The notes beneath the pieces were generated by a model. That model was not told where the DNA came from, made no database searches, and saw only the letters and a list, made by a program, of their open reading frames with translations. Below, one piece after another: positions 1 to 7,617 of a stretch of 19,494 bases of DNA (position 1 is its first letter; each line of letters starts with the position of its first letter). Source of the stretch: an uncultured Desulfovibrio sp. (GTDB lineage: Bacteria; Desulfobacterota; Desulfovibrionia; Desulfovibrionales; Desulfovibrionaceae). Where the stretch lies: assembly GCA_900541395.1 (NCBI GenBank), contig UQJT01000041.1:1-19494 (forward strand), in the 5' to 3' direction. Position numbers and translations under genes: made by a program.

Positions 1-1304
1 CCCCGCGAGCCGCCCGCCCCCGGCGCATGGCCGTCGCCAAAGATAAGGCGTTCTGCTTTTATTACGAGGAAAACGAGCGCGTTCTCGCCGCGCTGGGCTG
101 GGAACTCCTGCCTTTTTCGCCCCTGAAAGACACCGCCCTGCCGCCCGCTGTCGACGCCCTGTATCTCGGCGGCGGCTATCCCGAAGTATTCGCCCGTCAA
201 CTTTCGGACAACGCCGCCATGCGGCGCGCCATTCACGACTTTGCCGAACAAGGGGGCGAAATTTATGCCGAATGCGGCGGTTATATGTATCTTTGCTCCC
301 GACTCGAAGCATCCGGGGAGGCCGACGGCATCCGGGGCGACGCCGTCAGTTGGCCGATGTGCGGGGTCATCGACGCCACCGCCCGCATGGGCGACCGCAT
401 CCGTTCCCTCGGATACCGCGAGGCGACAACGCGCGGCGACCCGCCGTTCGGCCTGGGGCGCACGCGTTTTCGCGGGCACGAATTTCATTGGTCGGACATC
501 GAACTGCACCGCGACTACCCGCCCCTGTACTCCGTGCGCACGGCCTCGGGCTGGAAAGACGCCGGCGTCGCGGTCGGAAACGTCCGCGCGGGCTATATCC
601 ACCTGTATTGGGGCGACCTGAACGAAGAGGACGCTCTCCGCGCGGACGATCAGGCCCCCACGGGCGTTTCCGCCGAGCCGGACGCCGGAGCCCCGCCAGG
701 ACAAACGCCGGGCGCGGGGCGGGTCATCCTGCTCAACGGGCCGTCCAGCGCGGGCAAGACGACTCTGGCAAAAGCCTTGCAGGCCAGGCTGCACCGCGAC
801 TACGGCCTGTGCAGTCTGGTGCTGTCCGTGGATCACCTGCTGCGTTCGGCCACAGGCGATTACGGTTCGGTCCGCGCGGGGCTGGCGCAAACCGGCCTGC
901 CCCTCATCGAAACCTTCCACGCCGAAGTGGCCGCGGCGGCCAAGGCCGGGGCCTGGACCATCGTCGACCATGTCGTCGGCGAGGACCCGCGCTGGGTCGA
1001 CGACCTGCTTCGACGCCTGGAAGGCGCGTCCATCCTGTCCGTCCAGGTGACGTGCGACGCCGGGGAATTGCGCAAACGCGAAGCCGGACGCACCGACCGT
1101 TCTCCCGACTGGCCCCACGCCGAACGCCAGGCCCGCCGCATCCACATTCCCCTGCCGCGGCAAATGGAGGTGGACACGACCCGCACCGATCCCGATGCCT
1201 GCGCCGCCTGCGTGCTTGAGCTTTTGTTCGGTGAAAAAAAAGGCCTTCCCCTCCGCCCGGACGGGGACTCGAACCTTTCCCTTCTTCCAACGAGTTCCGT
1301 ATGA
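1..1304 (+). CDS. cobB: CobB/CbiA cobyrinate a,c-diamide synthase, C-terminal part, fused to a CPT-like kinase domain (5' partial)
   Basis: The frame is open to the left edge and the residues before the ATG at 27 ([17 protein letters not shown]) already fit the CobB family, so that ATG is internal and the N-terminal ATP-binding domain lies outside the window. Counting from base 27, residues 1-205 are the class I glutaminase-like domain, with LGGGYPE at 47-53, the nucleophile Cys83 in [10 protein letters not shown], then GHEFHWS and GYIHLYWG. CobB amidates the a and c side chains of the corrin using glutamine and ATP. After a linker of about 25 residues, residues 232-405 form a second domain with a P-loop (GPSSAGKTT, 238-246), VDHLLRS, an [12 protein letters not shown] segment, [16 protein letters not shown] and [12 protein letters not shown]. 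These match the chloramphenicol 3-O-phosphotransferase-like kinase family (PF07931 type). The stop overlaps the next start as ATGA. The kinase substrate is unknown. Confidence 0.9.
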   Translation, partial: PRAARPRRMAVAKDKAFCFYYEENERVLAALGWELLPFSPLKDTALPPAVDALYLGGGYPEVFARQLSDNAAMRRAIHDFAEQGGEIYAECGGYMYLCSRLEASGEADGIRGDAVSWPMCGVIDATARMGDRIRSLGYREATTRGDPPFGLGRTRFRGHEFHWSDIELHRDYPPLYSVRTASGWKDAGVAVGNVRAGYIHLYWGDLNEEDALRADDQAPTGVSAEPDAGAPPGQTPGAGRVILLNGPSSAGKTTLAKALQARLHRDYGLCSLVLSVDHLLRSATGDYGSVRAGLAQTGLPLIETFHAEVAAAAKAGAWTIVDHVVGEDPRWVDDLLRRLEGASILSVQVTCDAGELRKREAGRTDRSPDWPHAERQARRIHIPLPRQMEVDTTRTDPDACAACVLELLFGEKKGLPLRPDGDSNLSLLPTSSV

Positions 1305-3946
1305 CTCCCGATGCACACGGCGGCGATCGACTGCGCATGGCGGCGGTATCCGGACGCGATCCCGCGACCCTGCTTGATTTCAGCGTCAATATCCGTCCCG
1401 AGGGCGCGCCGGAGTTTCTGCGCGCCGCGCTGCTTCGGGCCGCCTCGGCCCTGACGGCCTACCCCTCGCCCCACGCCGAGGAAGCCCTGGACGCGGCGGC
1501 CCGCCGCCACGGTCTGCCCGCCTCACGCTTCGCGTTCGGCAACGGCAGCAACGAGCTTATCCACGCCCTGGCCCGCGCGCTCAAAAAACGCGGGACGACC
1601 GTCGTTTCCATCATCGAACCGGCGTTCGGCGAATACGCGCTGGCCTGTCGCCTGGCCGGGCTTGACGTTCGGCCGGTCCGGGGCGGTATCGTCCGCGACG
1701 CGGACGGAGGGGCCGCCCTGCTCGCCGGGCTGGCCGAGGCGCCTGCGGGCTCGGCGGTGTTTTTCGCCAACCCCGGCAACCCGTCCGGACTGTTCCGCAC
1801 GGCGGACGAATGCCTGGCGCTGGCGGCCGCGCGGCCCGACCTGCTGTGGATCGTCGACGAGGCTTTCATCGAATACGCCGGGCCGGAGGCCGATACGTCC
1901 ATCTTGCGTCGAATGCCCGCCAACGGCGTCGTCCTGCGCTCGCTGACCAAATTTCACGCCCTGCCGGGGGTGCGCCTCGGCTATCTGGCGGCCTCGGACG
2001 AAGTGGCGGCGGCCGTACGCGCCGAACTGCCCGCCTGGAACGTCAATATCTTCGCCCTCAGGGCGGCGGTGGCCGCGCTCGACGACGTTTCGGACTTCGC
2101 GGAGCGCACCCGCGCGGAAAACGCCGAACGCCGCTCCGACCTCGTCGCCGCCCTGTCCGCTCTGCCCGGCGTGGACGTGTTTCCGTCCGCCGCCAATTAC
2201 GTGCTGTTCCGCTGGATCGGAGCGCCCCCGGACCTGTATCGCGCGCTGCTCCAACGCTTCGGCATCGCCGTGCGCGACTGTTCCAATTACTCCGGGCTTG
2301 AAGACGGCACATGGTTCCGGGTCGCGGTCCGTTTCCCCGAGGACCACCGCAGGCTGGCCGACGCGCTGCGAACGCTGATGGAAGAAGCCGGAACGAGCGC
2401 GGCCCGCGCCGTTCCTTTCTCCGTCGGCTCCGCTTCTCCCCGCCCGACTCCCGCGCTCATGTTGCAGGGAACCTCGTCCGACGCGGGCAAAAGCATCCTG
2501 GCGGCGGCCTACTGCCGTATTTTCCGCCAGGACGGCTACCGCGCGGCTCCGTTCAAGGCGCAAAACATGTCGCTGAATTCCGGGGTCACGGCCACCGGCG
2601 ACGAAATGAGCCGCGCTCAGATCGTCCAGGCCCAGGCGGCCCGCGTGGACCCCGACGCGCGCATGAATCCCGTTCTGCTCAAGCCGCATTCGGATACCGG
2701 TTCGCAGGTGATCCTGCTCGGGCAGCCTTTGGGTCACATGAACGTCCTCCAATACTTTCAAAAAAAGAAGGAACTCTGGAACGCGGTCACCGAGGCCTAC
2801 GACAGCCTGGCCGCCGAGCACGACGTCATGGTGCTGGAAGGCGCGGGCAGCTCCGGCGAAATCAATCTCAAGGCCCACGATCTGGTCAACATGCGGATGG
2901 CCGATCACGCCCGCGCCTCGGTGCTGCTCGTCGGCGACATCGACCGGGGCGGCGTGTACGCCTCCTTCCTGGGTACCTGGATGACCTTCACCGACGCCGA
3001 ACGCCGCCTGCTTGCCGGGTATCTGGTCAACCGCTTTCGGGGCGACGCCTCCCTGCTCGCCCCGGCGCACGACTACATGCGCGCGCGCACCGGCGTGCCC
3101 GTGCTCGGCGTCATCCCCTATATCCGCGACCTCAATATTCCCGAAGAGGACATGGCGGGCTTTTCCTGGGGGCGAAACGTCGACTGCGGCCCCAAACAGC
3201 CGGGTACGCTGGACCTGGCCGTGATTATGCTCCGCCACGTCTCCAATTACACGGATTTCGCCCCCCTGGCCGCGGAACCCGACGTGCGTCTGCGCCCCGT
3301 CCGGCGCCCGGAAGAATGGGGCGACCCGGACGTGATCATGCTGCCCGGCACCAAAAGCGTGACGGCCGACCTCGACGACCTTCGCCGCTCCGGGCTGGCG
3401 GATCGGATTGTCGCGCACGCCCGAAGCGACAAATGGATATTCGGCATTTGCGGCGGTCTGCAAATCCTGGGCAAGGCCATCCTCGATCCGGCGGGAGTGG
3501 AATCCCCCCATCCGGAAGTGCCCGGTCTCGGGCTCATGGACCTGCGCTCCACCTTCGCGGCGGACAAAACCCTGATACGGGTGGAACGCGCCGAAACGCC
3601 GCTCGGAGTGCCCTCGGGCGGTTACGAAATCCACCACGGCGTCACCGAGCCCGGGCCTTCGGCCCTGCCGCAGTTTCTGCGCGTCGGCCCCGCCTGGACG
3701 AACGACGCCGAACGGGCGTGCGGCTACGTCAGCGGACGACGTTGGGCAACCTATCTGCACGGCGTTTTCGACGACGACGCCTTCCGCCGGGCCTGGATCG
3801 ATCACGTGCGCGTCGATCTGGGCCTGCCGCCGCAGGGGCGCGGCCTGGCGACCTACGATTTGGAAAAGGCCCTGGACAGGCTGGCGGATATTGTGCGCCG
3901 GAATTCGGACATGGCCGCGATTTACCGCAGCCTGGGGTTGGCATGA
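1301..3946 (+). CDS. cobD-cobQ: Fusion of CobD-type threonine-phosphate decarboxylase and CobQ/CbiP cobyric acid synthase
   Basis: This is an 881-residue two-enzyme protein. Residues 1-355 are a fold-type I PLP enzyme of the histidinol-phosphate aminotransferase/CobD group: FSVNIRPEG near the start, [28 protein letters not shown], and the PLP lysine K217 in [15 protein letters not shown]. CobD makes (R)-1-aminopropan-2-ol phosphate from L-threonine phosphate. After a linker rich in Ala, Pro and Ser, residues 387-881 are a full CobQ: the ATP site GTSSDAGKS (390-398), [36 protein letters not shown], the nucleophile C717 in FGICGGLQ, and the catalytic His H820 in YLHGVF. CobQ amidates the b, d, e and g side chains. 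The start at 1301 overlaps the cobB stop, and the stop overlaps cbiB, both as ATGA. Within the PLP half, CobD is inferred over HisC from context. Confidence 0.93.
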   Translation: MTPDAHGGDRLRMAAVSGRDPATLLDFSVNIRPEGAPEFLRAALLRAASALTAYPSPHAEEALDAAARRHGLPASRFAFGNGSNELIHALARALKKRGTTVVSIIEPAFGEYALACRLAGLDVRPVRGGIVRDADGGAALLAGLAEAPAGSAVFFANPGNPSGLFRTADECLALAAARPDLLWIVDEAFIEYAGPEADTSILRRMPANGVVLRSLTKFHALPGVRLGYLAASDEVAAAVRAELPAWNVNIFALRAAVAALDDVSDFAERTRAENAERRSDLVAALSALPGVDVFPSAANYVLFRWIGAPPDLYRALLQRFGIAVRDCSNYSGLEDGTWFRVAVRFPEDHRRLADALRTLMEEAGTSAARAVPFSVGSASPRPTPALMLQGTSSDAGKSILAAAYCRIFRQDGYRAAPFKAQNMSLNSGVTATGDEMSRAQIVQAQAARVDPDARMNPVLLKPHSDTGSQVILLGQPLGHMNVLQYFQKKKELWNAVTEAYDSLAAEHDVMVLEGAGSSGEINLKAHDLVNMRMADHARASVLLVGDIDRGGVYASFLGTWMTFTDAERRLLAGYLVNRFRGDASLLAPAHDYMRARTGVPVLGVIPYIRDLNIPEEDMAGFSWGRNVDCGPKQPGTLDLAVIMLRHVSNYTDFAPLAAEPDVRLRPVRRPEEWGDPDVIMLPGTKSVTADLDDLRRSGLADRIVAHARSDKWIFGICGGLQILGKAILDPAGVESPHPEVPGLGLMDLRSTFAADKTLIRVERAETPLGVPSGGYEIHHGVTEPGPSALPQFLRVGPAWTNDAERACGYVSGRRWATYLHGVFDDDAFRRAWIDHVRVDLGLPPQGRGLATYDLEKALDRLADIVRRNSDMAAIYRSLGLA

Positions 3947-4944
3947 ACCTCGCCGCGCTTGCGTTGCTGCCGGCGGCGCTGCTGGTCGACCGTCTGTTCG
4001 GGGAACCGCCGTCCCGGCTGCACCCCGTATGCCTGATCGGCGCGTTCGCCGCCCGCGTGGAAACCCTGCTCCGACGGGGGCCCAACGGCGCGCGGATGTT
4101 TCTGTCCGGCGCGCTGGCCTGCCTGCTGGCGGCCCTGCCGCCCGCCGCCGCAGCCGGGGGGTTGGTCCTGGCGGCGCAACGCTGCGGCGGTCCGCGCGCG
4201 GGCTGGTTTGCGGCGGTGGCGCTGGTATACGTCTGCCTTGCCCCGCGCAGCCTCGGCGAACACGCCCACCGCGTGGCCGTTCCCCTGGCCCGGAACGACC
4301 TCGAAGGCGCGCGTCGGGCCGTATCCATGATCGTGGGTCGCCAGACGGCCGCGCTCGACGCCGACGGCGTGGCGCGGGCCTGTGTGGAAAGCGTGGCCGA
4401 AAACCTGACGGACGGCGTGCTGTCCACCCTGTTCTGGGCGGGCGTCGGTCTGCTTCTGTTCGGCTGCCCCGGAGCCGCGGCCCTGGCCGTGCTCCACCGC
4501 TCCGTGAATGTTCTGGACGCGATGTGGGGCAAAAAAAACGAAACCTATATCCGGTTCGGCACGCTCGCCGCGCGTTTGGACGACGCGCTCAACTTCGTGC
4601 CGGCGCGCCTGTCGCTTCCCTGCATCGCCCTGGCCGCACGGGTCATCCCCTCCCTACGGCACGGGGATATTCTGCGCGTGGGCTGGAAATACCGCAACGC
4701 GCACGAGAGCCCCAATTCGGCGTGGAGCGAGGCGGCCTTCGCCGGGGCGCTGGGCCTCAAACTCGGCGGCCCCGCCGTGTACGGCGACCGGCTCGTCTCC
4801 CATCCCTGGCTGGGAGAGGGCACGCCCCACGCCGCCCCGGTTCATATCTTTCTCGCCGTATGTCTGCTCCGGCATACGGTCATTGTTTTCACCCTGCTCG
4901 AAGTCCTGGCGATCGGCCTGATCGGCATGAAATACGCCATATAA
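3943..4944 (+). CDS. cbiB: CbiB adenosylcobinamide-phosphate synthase, membrane protein
   Basis: The protein has 333 residues, the usual family size. It condenses adenosylcobyric acid with aminopropanol phosphate, the CobD product, in the cytoplasmic membrane. Family signatures are DRLFGEPPSRLHPVCLIG near the N-terminus, VESVAENLTDGVLSTLFW in the middle, SVNVLDAMWGKKNETYIRFG, LDDALNFVPARLS, and NAHESPNSAWSEAAFAGALG followed by GDRLVSHPWLG near the C-terminus. Several Ala/Leu-rich hydrophobic stretches (for example about residues 45-100 and the last 30 residues) are consistent with membrane segments. The ATG overlaps the upstream stop by 4 bases (ATGA), which indicates translational coupling to the CobD-CobQ gene. 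Some species call the same gene cobD, so the symbol should not be confused with the decarboxylase upstream. Confidence 0.95.
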   Translation: MNLAALALLPAALLVDRLFGEPPSRLHPVCLIGAFAARVETLLRRGPNGARMFLSGALACLLAALPPAAAAGGLVLAAQRCGGPRAGWFAAVALVYVCLAPRSLGEHAHRVAVPLARNDLEGARRAVSMIVGRQTAALDADGVARACVESVAENLTDGVLSTLFWAGVGLLLFGCPGAAALAVLHRSVNVLDAMWGKKNETYIRFGTLAARLDDALNFVPARLSLPCIALAARVIPSLRHGDILRVGWKYRNAHESPNSAWSEAAFAGALGLKLGGPAVYGDRLVSHPWLGEGTPHAAPVHIFLAVCLLRHTVIVFTLLEVLAIGLIGMKYAI

Positions 4945-5005
4945 ATATACCCGCGGTCCCGCTCGACGACCGCCCCGCCCCTGTTTCTGCCGTCCGGAGG
5001 AAAAC

Positions 5006-5098
5006 ATGACGCACAGCCCGACCATACCCGCGTATAGCGCGGCGGTCCGTATTCCGACCGAAACGCCCGCCCCGGCCGAACGGAGCATCCGGCGATGA
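5006..5098 (+). CDS. Possible 30-residue leader ORF coupled to cobS
   Basis: A 30-codon ORF begins at ATG 5006, six bases after an excellent ribosome-binding site (GGAGG, 4996-5000), and ends in TGA at 5096-5098, overlapping the cobS ATG at 5095 as ATGA. The peptide begins MTHSPTIPAYSAAV and is rich in Pro, Ala, Thr and Arg. It has no membrane segment or recognisable motif. The Shine-Dalgarno site is stronger than the one in front of cobS itself (GGAG at 5082-5085), so ribosomes may reach cobS by coupling through this ORF. It may equally be a chance ORF in GC-rich spacer DNA. Confidence 0.4.
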   Translation: MTHSPTIPAYSAAVRIPTETPAPAERSIRR

Positions 5099-5838
5099 TG
5101 CTCCGCGCCGCCCTCGCCTTTTTTACCCGGCTGCCCGTCGGTTCCGCGCCCTTGCCCTCCAGCTTCCGGGGCATAATGATCTGGTTTCCCGTCGTCGGGC
5201 TCATCGTCGGCGGACTGGCGGCCCTGCTCACGGGCGTGGCGGCGTTGCGCCTGCCCGCACCGTTGTGCGGCGTCCTGGGCTGCCTTGCCTGGGTCCTCAT
5301 TACCGGCGGCTTGCACCTTGACGGCGTGGCGGACTGCGGCGACGGCCTTTTGGTCGAGGCTCCCCCCGCCCGCAGGCTGGAGATCATGAAGGATTCCCGG
5401 TTGGGCACGTTCGGCGGAACAGCGCTGTTCTTCGTGCTGGCGCTCAAGGCCACGGCCCTGGGAACGCTGGTCGCGTCCTTCGACGCCGGATGGAACGCGT
5501 TTTTCGCGCTGGCAGGCGTTTGCTGCATGGCCGCGACCCTGGCCCGAAGCCTGGCCGTGGCGGCCATGCGCCTTCCCACGGCCAGGCCGGGCGGCCTCGG
5601 CGCAATGATGAACGACGGCATTACCCGCCGGGGCGAACTCATCGCCCTGGCCCTGGGCCTCGGCATCTGCCTCCTCAACGGAACGCGCGGCCTGGTCGGC
5701 CTGATCGCCGGACTGCTCATGGCGTGGCTCTTGTTGACCGCCGCCCGCAAACGTCTGGGCGGAGTCACGGGCGACGTGTTCGGTTGTCTGACCGAATCGG
5801 TCGAATGCGCCGTGCTGGTCGCGTGTTGCCTGACGTAG
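5095..5838 (+). CDS. cobS: CobS adenosylcobinamide-GDP ribazoletransferase (cobalamin synthase)
   Basis: This is a 247-residue polytopic membrane protein. It joins adenosylcobinamide-GDP to alpha-ribazole (or its phosphate) in the final assembly step. The diagnostic features are FFTRLPVG at residues 9-16, the acidic motif LHLDGVADCGDG (D76, D80 and D83, expected to bind Mg2+), and KDSRLGTFGG at 99-108. Long Leu/Ala/Gly hydrophobic stretches follow. Two adjacent ATG codons (5095 and 5098) are possible starts. The first is preferred because of the ATGA overlap with the small upstream ORF and a GGAG nine bases upstream. It works with cbiB before it and cobU after it in the same operon. Confidence 0.95.
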   Translation: MMLRAALAFFTRLPVGSAPLPSSFRGIMIWFPVVGLIVGGLAALLTGVAALRLPAPLCGVLGCLAWVLITGGLHLDGVADCGDGLLVEAPPARRLEIMKDSRLGTFGGTALFFVLALKATALGTLVASFDAGWNAFFALAGVCCMAATLARSLAVAAMRLPTARPGGLGAMMNDGITRRGELIALALGLGICLLNGTRGLVGLIAGLLMAWLLLTAARKRLGGVTGDVFGCLTESVECAVLVACCLT

Positions 5839-5862
5839 CAACGTTATGGAAGGAGAGTCGGC

Positions 5863-6714
5863 TTGAAAAAATGGACGATTCCGCGCCTGAAACTCGGCGG
5901 CACATCGTTTTTGCTGCCCGCAAAGTATGTTCCGGCCGTGCGCTTTGCGGCGGAGCGCTGTGAAGACGTGGCCCTGTTGACGCTGGAGTCGGGCGAGCAT
6001 GGCGAATACTTCCCCACGCCCCGGGAGCTGAAAGAAATCGCCCGGATCATCGACGGCGAAGGCGCCAGTCTGCACGTGCACCTGCCCACCGACGCCGATT
6101 TCGACACGCCGCGAAACACGCGGTCTTTGGTCGCCAAAGTGCGGGAGGCCGTGGAACGCACCGAACGGCTGCGGCCGCACAGCTTCGTGCTGCACGTGGA
6201 CTTTCCCTCGCTGCACGAGCGCGCTCCCGACCTCACCGCCGAACAGCGCCAATGGACGGCCGAGGCTCTGGCCGAAATCGCCGCCTTTCTGCCCGCGCCC
6301 GATATGCTTGCCGTGGAAAATCTGGAGGCCTTTCCCCCAAATTTCTGGGACGGCTGGCTCGACGGCGCGCCCTATTCCCGCTGCCTGGACGTCGGCCACA
6401 TCTGGAAAGCGGGCGGCGACCCCGCGCCCGTGCTCGCGGCCTGGCTTCCCCGCGTCCGCGTCATTCACCTGCACGGCCTGGAACCGCGCGCCGTTGCCGC
6501 CCCCCCTTCCCCATCCGGCGGCGCGCCGGTCCACCGGCTCCGTGATCACAAGTCGCTCCGATTTACGGCCCCGGACCGCATCGACGCCGTTATGCACCCG
6601 CTCTGGCGACAGGGCTTCGGCGGGGTTCTCAACCTCGAAGTTTTCTGCCTGGAAGATTTCATCGTCTCCCATGCCGCGCTCCTGCAATCGTGGGAACGAT
6701 ACGCGGGAGGCTGA
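5863..6714 (+). CDS. cbiR: TIM-barrel metalloenzyme of the AP-endonuclease-2/xylose-isomerase fold, probable CbiR cobamide-remodelling phosphodiesterase
   Basis: The protein has 283 residues and starts at TTG, seven bases after a strong AGGAG. The spacing to the cobS stop is 24 bases. The likely metal-binding positions occur in the order expected for the xylose-isomerase-like barrel: H71 and H73 (LHVHLPTD), H111 (LHVDFPS), E152 (AVENLEAF), D176 and H179 (CLDVGH), H202 and H204 (IHLHGL), and E259 (LNLEVF). Within this fold, CbiR, described in Akkermansia muciniphila, cleaves the nucleotide-loop phosphoester of cobamides so that the lower ligand can be replaced. Location between cobS and cobU makes that role the best fit, but the assignment rests on fold plus neighbourhood. 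Another sugar-phosphate isomerase or phosphatase activity in the same pathway is the alternative. Confidence 0.7.
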   Translation: MKKWTIPRLKLGGTSFLLPAKYVPAVRFAAERCEDVALLTLESGEHGEYFPTPRELKEIARIIDGEGASLHVHLPTDADFDTPRNTRSLVAKVREAVERTERLRPHSFVLHVDFPSLHERAPDLTAEQRQWTAEALAEIAAFLPAPDMLAVENLEAFPPNFWDGWLDGAPYSRCLDVGHIWKAGGDPAPVLAAWLPRVRVIHLHGLEPRAVAAPPSPSGGAPVHRLRDHKSLRFTAPDRIDAVMHPLWRQGFGGVLNLEVFCLEDFIVSHAALLQSWERYAGG

Positions 6715-6762
6715 TCGTCGCCGGCGGGTCTGGCGCGCCTCGCCCGCCGCAAAGGAAAAAAT

Positions 6763-7359
6763 ATGACGGACAAACCGGATTTGACGCTCTATCTCGGCGG
6801 CACGCGCAGCGGCAAGAGCGCGCGGGCCGAAGCGGCGGCCCTGCAGGCGCAAGGGCCGGTGCTCTATGTCGCCACGGCCGAGGCCCGGGCCGACGATGCG
6901 TCCATGCTGGACCGCATCCGGCGGCATCGCGCCCGCCGCCCCGCCCACTGGCGTACGCTCGAATGCCCTTGCCGCCTGGCGGAATCCATCGCCGCCGCGC
7001 TTGCTTCAGCCCCCTTTGCGCCCGGAGCGGCCGAAGCAGGCCGCGTCAGGCCGACCATCCTGGTGGACTGCGTGACCCTGTGGGTATCGAATATTCTGTT
7101 CAGTCTGCCGGACCCGGAAGACTTAGAGGCCTTTGAGACAGCCGTGCGCGCGGAAGTGGACGCGCTGCTCGCGCTGATGGAGCGCTCGGCATGTCGCTGG
7201 CTGGTGGTGTCCGGCGAAATCGGGCTCGGCGGCATAGCCCCGGAACGGATCGGCCGCCACTACTGCGACGGCCTGGGGCTGGCCAATCAGCTCATCGCCG
7301 CCCGCGCCCGGGACGTTTTCCTGGTCGTCGCCGGTCGCCTGCTGACGCTGGCGGAATAA
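6763..7359 (+). CDS. cobU: CobU/CobP bifunctional adenosylcobinamide kinase and adenosylcobinamide-phosphate guanylyltransferase
   Basis: The 198-residue protein has the normal family length. It phosphorylates adenosylcobinamide and then transfers GMP, giving adenosylcobinamide-GDP for CobS. The P-loop GGTRSGKS is at residues 12-19. The segment RIRRHRARRPAHWRTLE (51-67) contains H55, the likely guanylylated histidine. ILVDCVTLWVSNIL and VVSGEIGLGGIAPE follow, and the family ending LANQLIAARARDVFLVVAG is present. The ribosome-binding site is AAAGGA, six bases before the ATG. A 48-base gap separates it from the CbiR-like gene. It is the last recognisable gene of the cobalamin operon in this window. 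No cobT or cobC is seen. Confidence 0.95.
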   Translation: MTDKPDLTLYLGGTRSGKSARAEAAALQAQGPVLYVATAEARADDASMLDRIRRHRARRPAHWRTLECPCRLAESIAAALASAPFAPGAAEAGRVRPTILVDCVTLWVSNILFSLPDPEDLEAFETAVRAEVDALLALMERSACRWLVVSGEIGLGGIAPERIGRHYCDGLGLANQLIAARARDVFLVVAGRLLTLAE

Positions 7360-7617
7360 GCCCGGCAACAAAAACACGCGCGACGGCAAAGGACTCCTTC
7401 TTCCCTCTGCGGCAGGTCTTAGAGCATTTCAACGGCGAAATGCGCCACGGAGTCGAGCAGGACGAAATTCCGGCAAAGCCATGAAAACTGCCGACCGGAA
7501 CACCGTGTCCCGACCGGCGGATAGTTTCAACGACAAAACACTCTAAAAGCGCCGTATCGCACCGACAACACGCCGGACGAGGGGCGGCGGCAAATCCGCC
7601 GCATATGCCGGGGCCTC
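7360..7617. other. Intergenic region between convergent cobU and uup
   Basis: No supported gene lies here. The region contains a 7-bp inverted repeat, GCATTTC/GAAATGC with a 6-base loop (7424-7443), and a 7-bp stem, GCGGCGG/CCGCCGC with loop CAAAT (7584-7602). Both convergent genes end here, so termination is expected. However, neither hairpin is followed by a clear T run on either strand, so no intrinsic terminator is called. Confidence 0.5.
7419..7546. repeat. Inverted pair of TTAGAG...TTGAAA-like motifs flanking about 80 bases
   Basis: TTAGAGCATTTCAACGGCGA starts at 7419 on the + strand. A related copy reads inward on the minus strand from 7546 (TTAGAGTGTTTTGTCGTTGA). The two face each other, so the 128-base segment has imperfect inverted ends. 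A third copy is at 9882. This could be a small intergenic repeat family. No target-site duplication is evident. Confidence 0.35.

Noticed and set aside
718..1304. Chloramphenicol resistance gene
   Set aside because: The domain is related to chloramphenicol phosphotransferase but is fused to CobB within a cobalamin operon, so a resistance role is not supported.
1523..3805. 760-codon open frame on the minus strand
   Set aside because: It lies opposite the well-supported CobD-CobQ fusion and has no family features. Long antisense frames are common in GC-rich DNA.
2311..3942. Open + strand frame running into cbiB from far upstream
   Set aside because: Only the part from ATG 3943 shows CbiB features. 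The upstream portion overlaps CobQ out of frame and is Arg/Gly-rich shadow sequence.
4945..5005. Cobalamin riboswitch before cobS
   Set aside because: The gap is far too short and no B12-box sequence is present. Only a 6-bp inverted repeat (4953-4973) is seen.
4654..6948. 764-codon open frame on the minus strand across cbiB, cobS and cbiR
   Set aside because: It crosses three supported genes on the other strand and has low-complexity Gly/Arg/Ala composition typical of an antisense shadow.
7584..7602. GCGGCGG/CCGCCGC hairpin as intrinsic terminator of cobU or uup
   Set aside because: The stem is real, but there is no T run after it on either strand.
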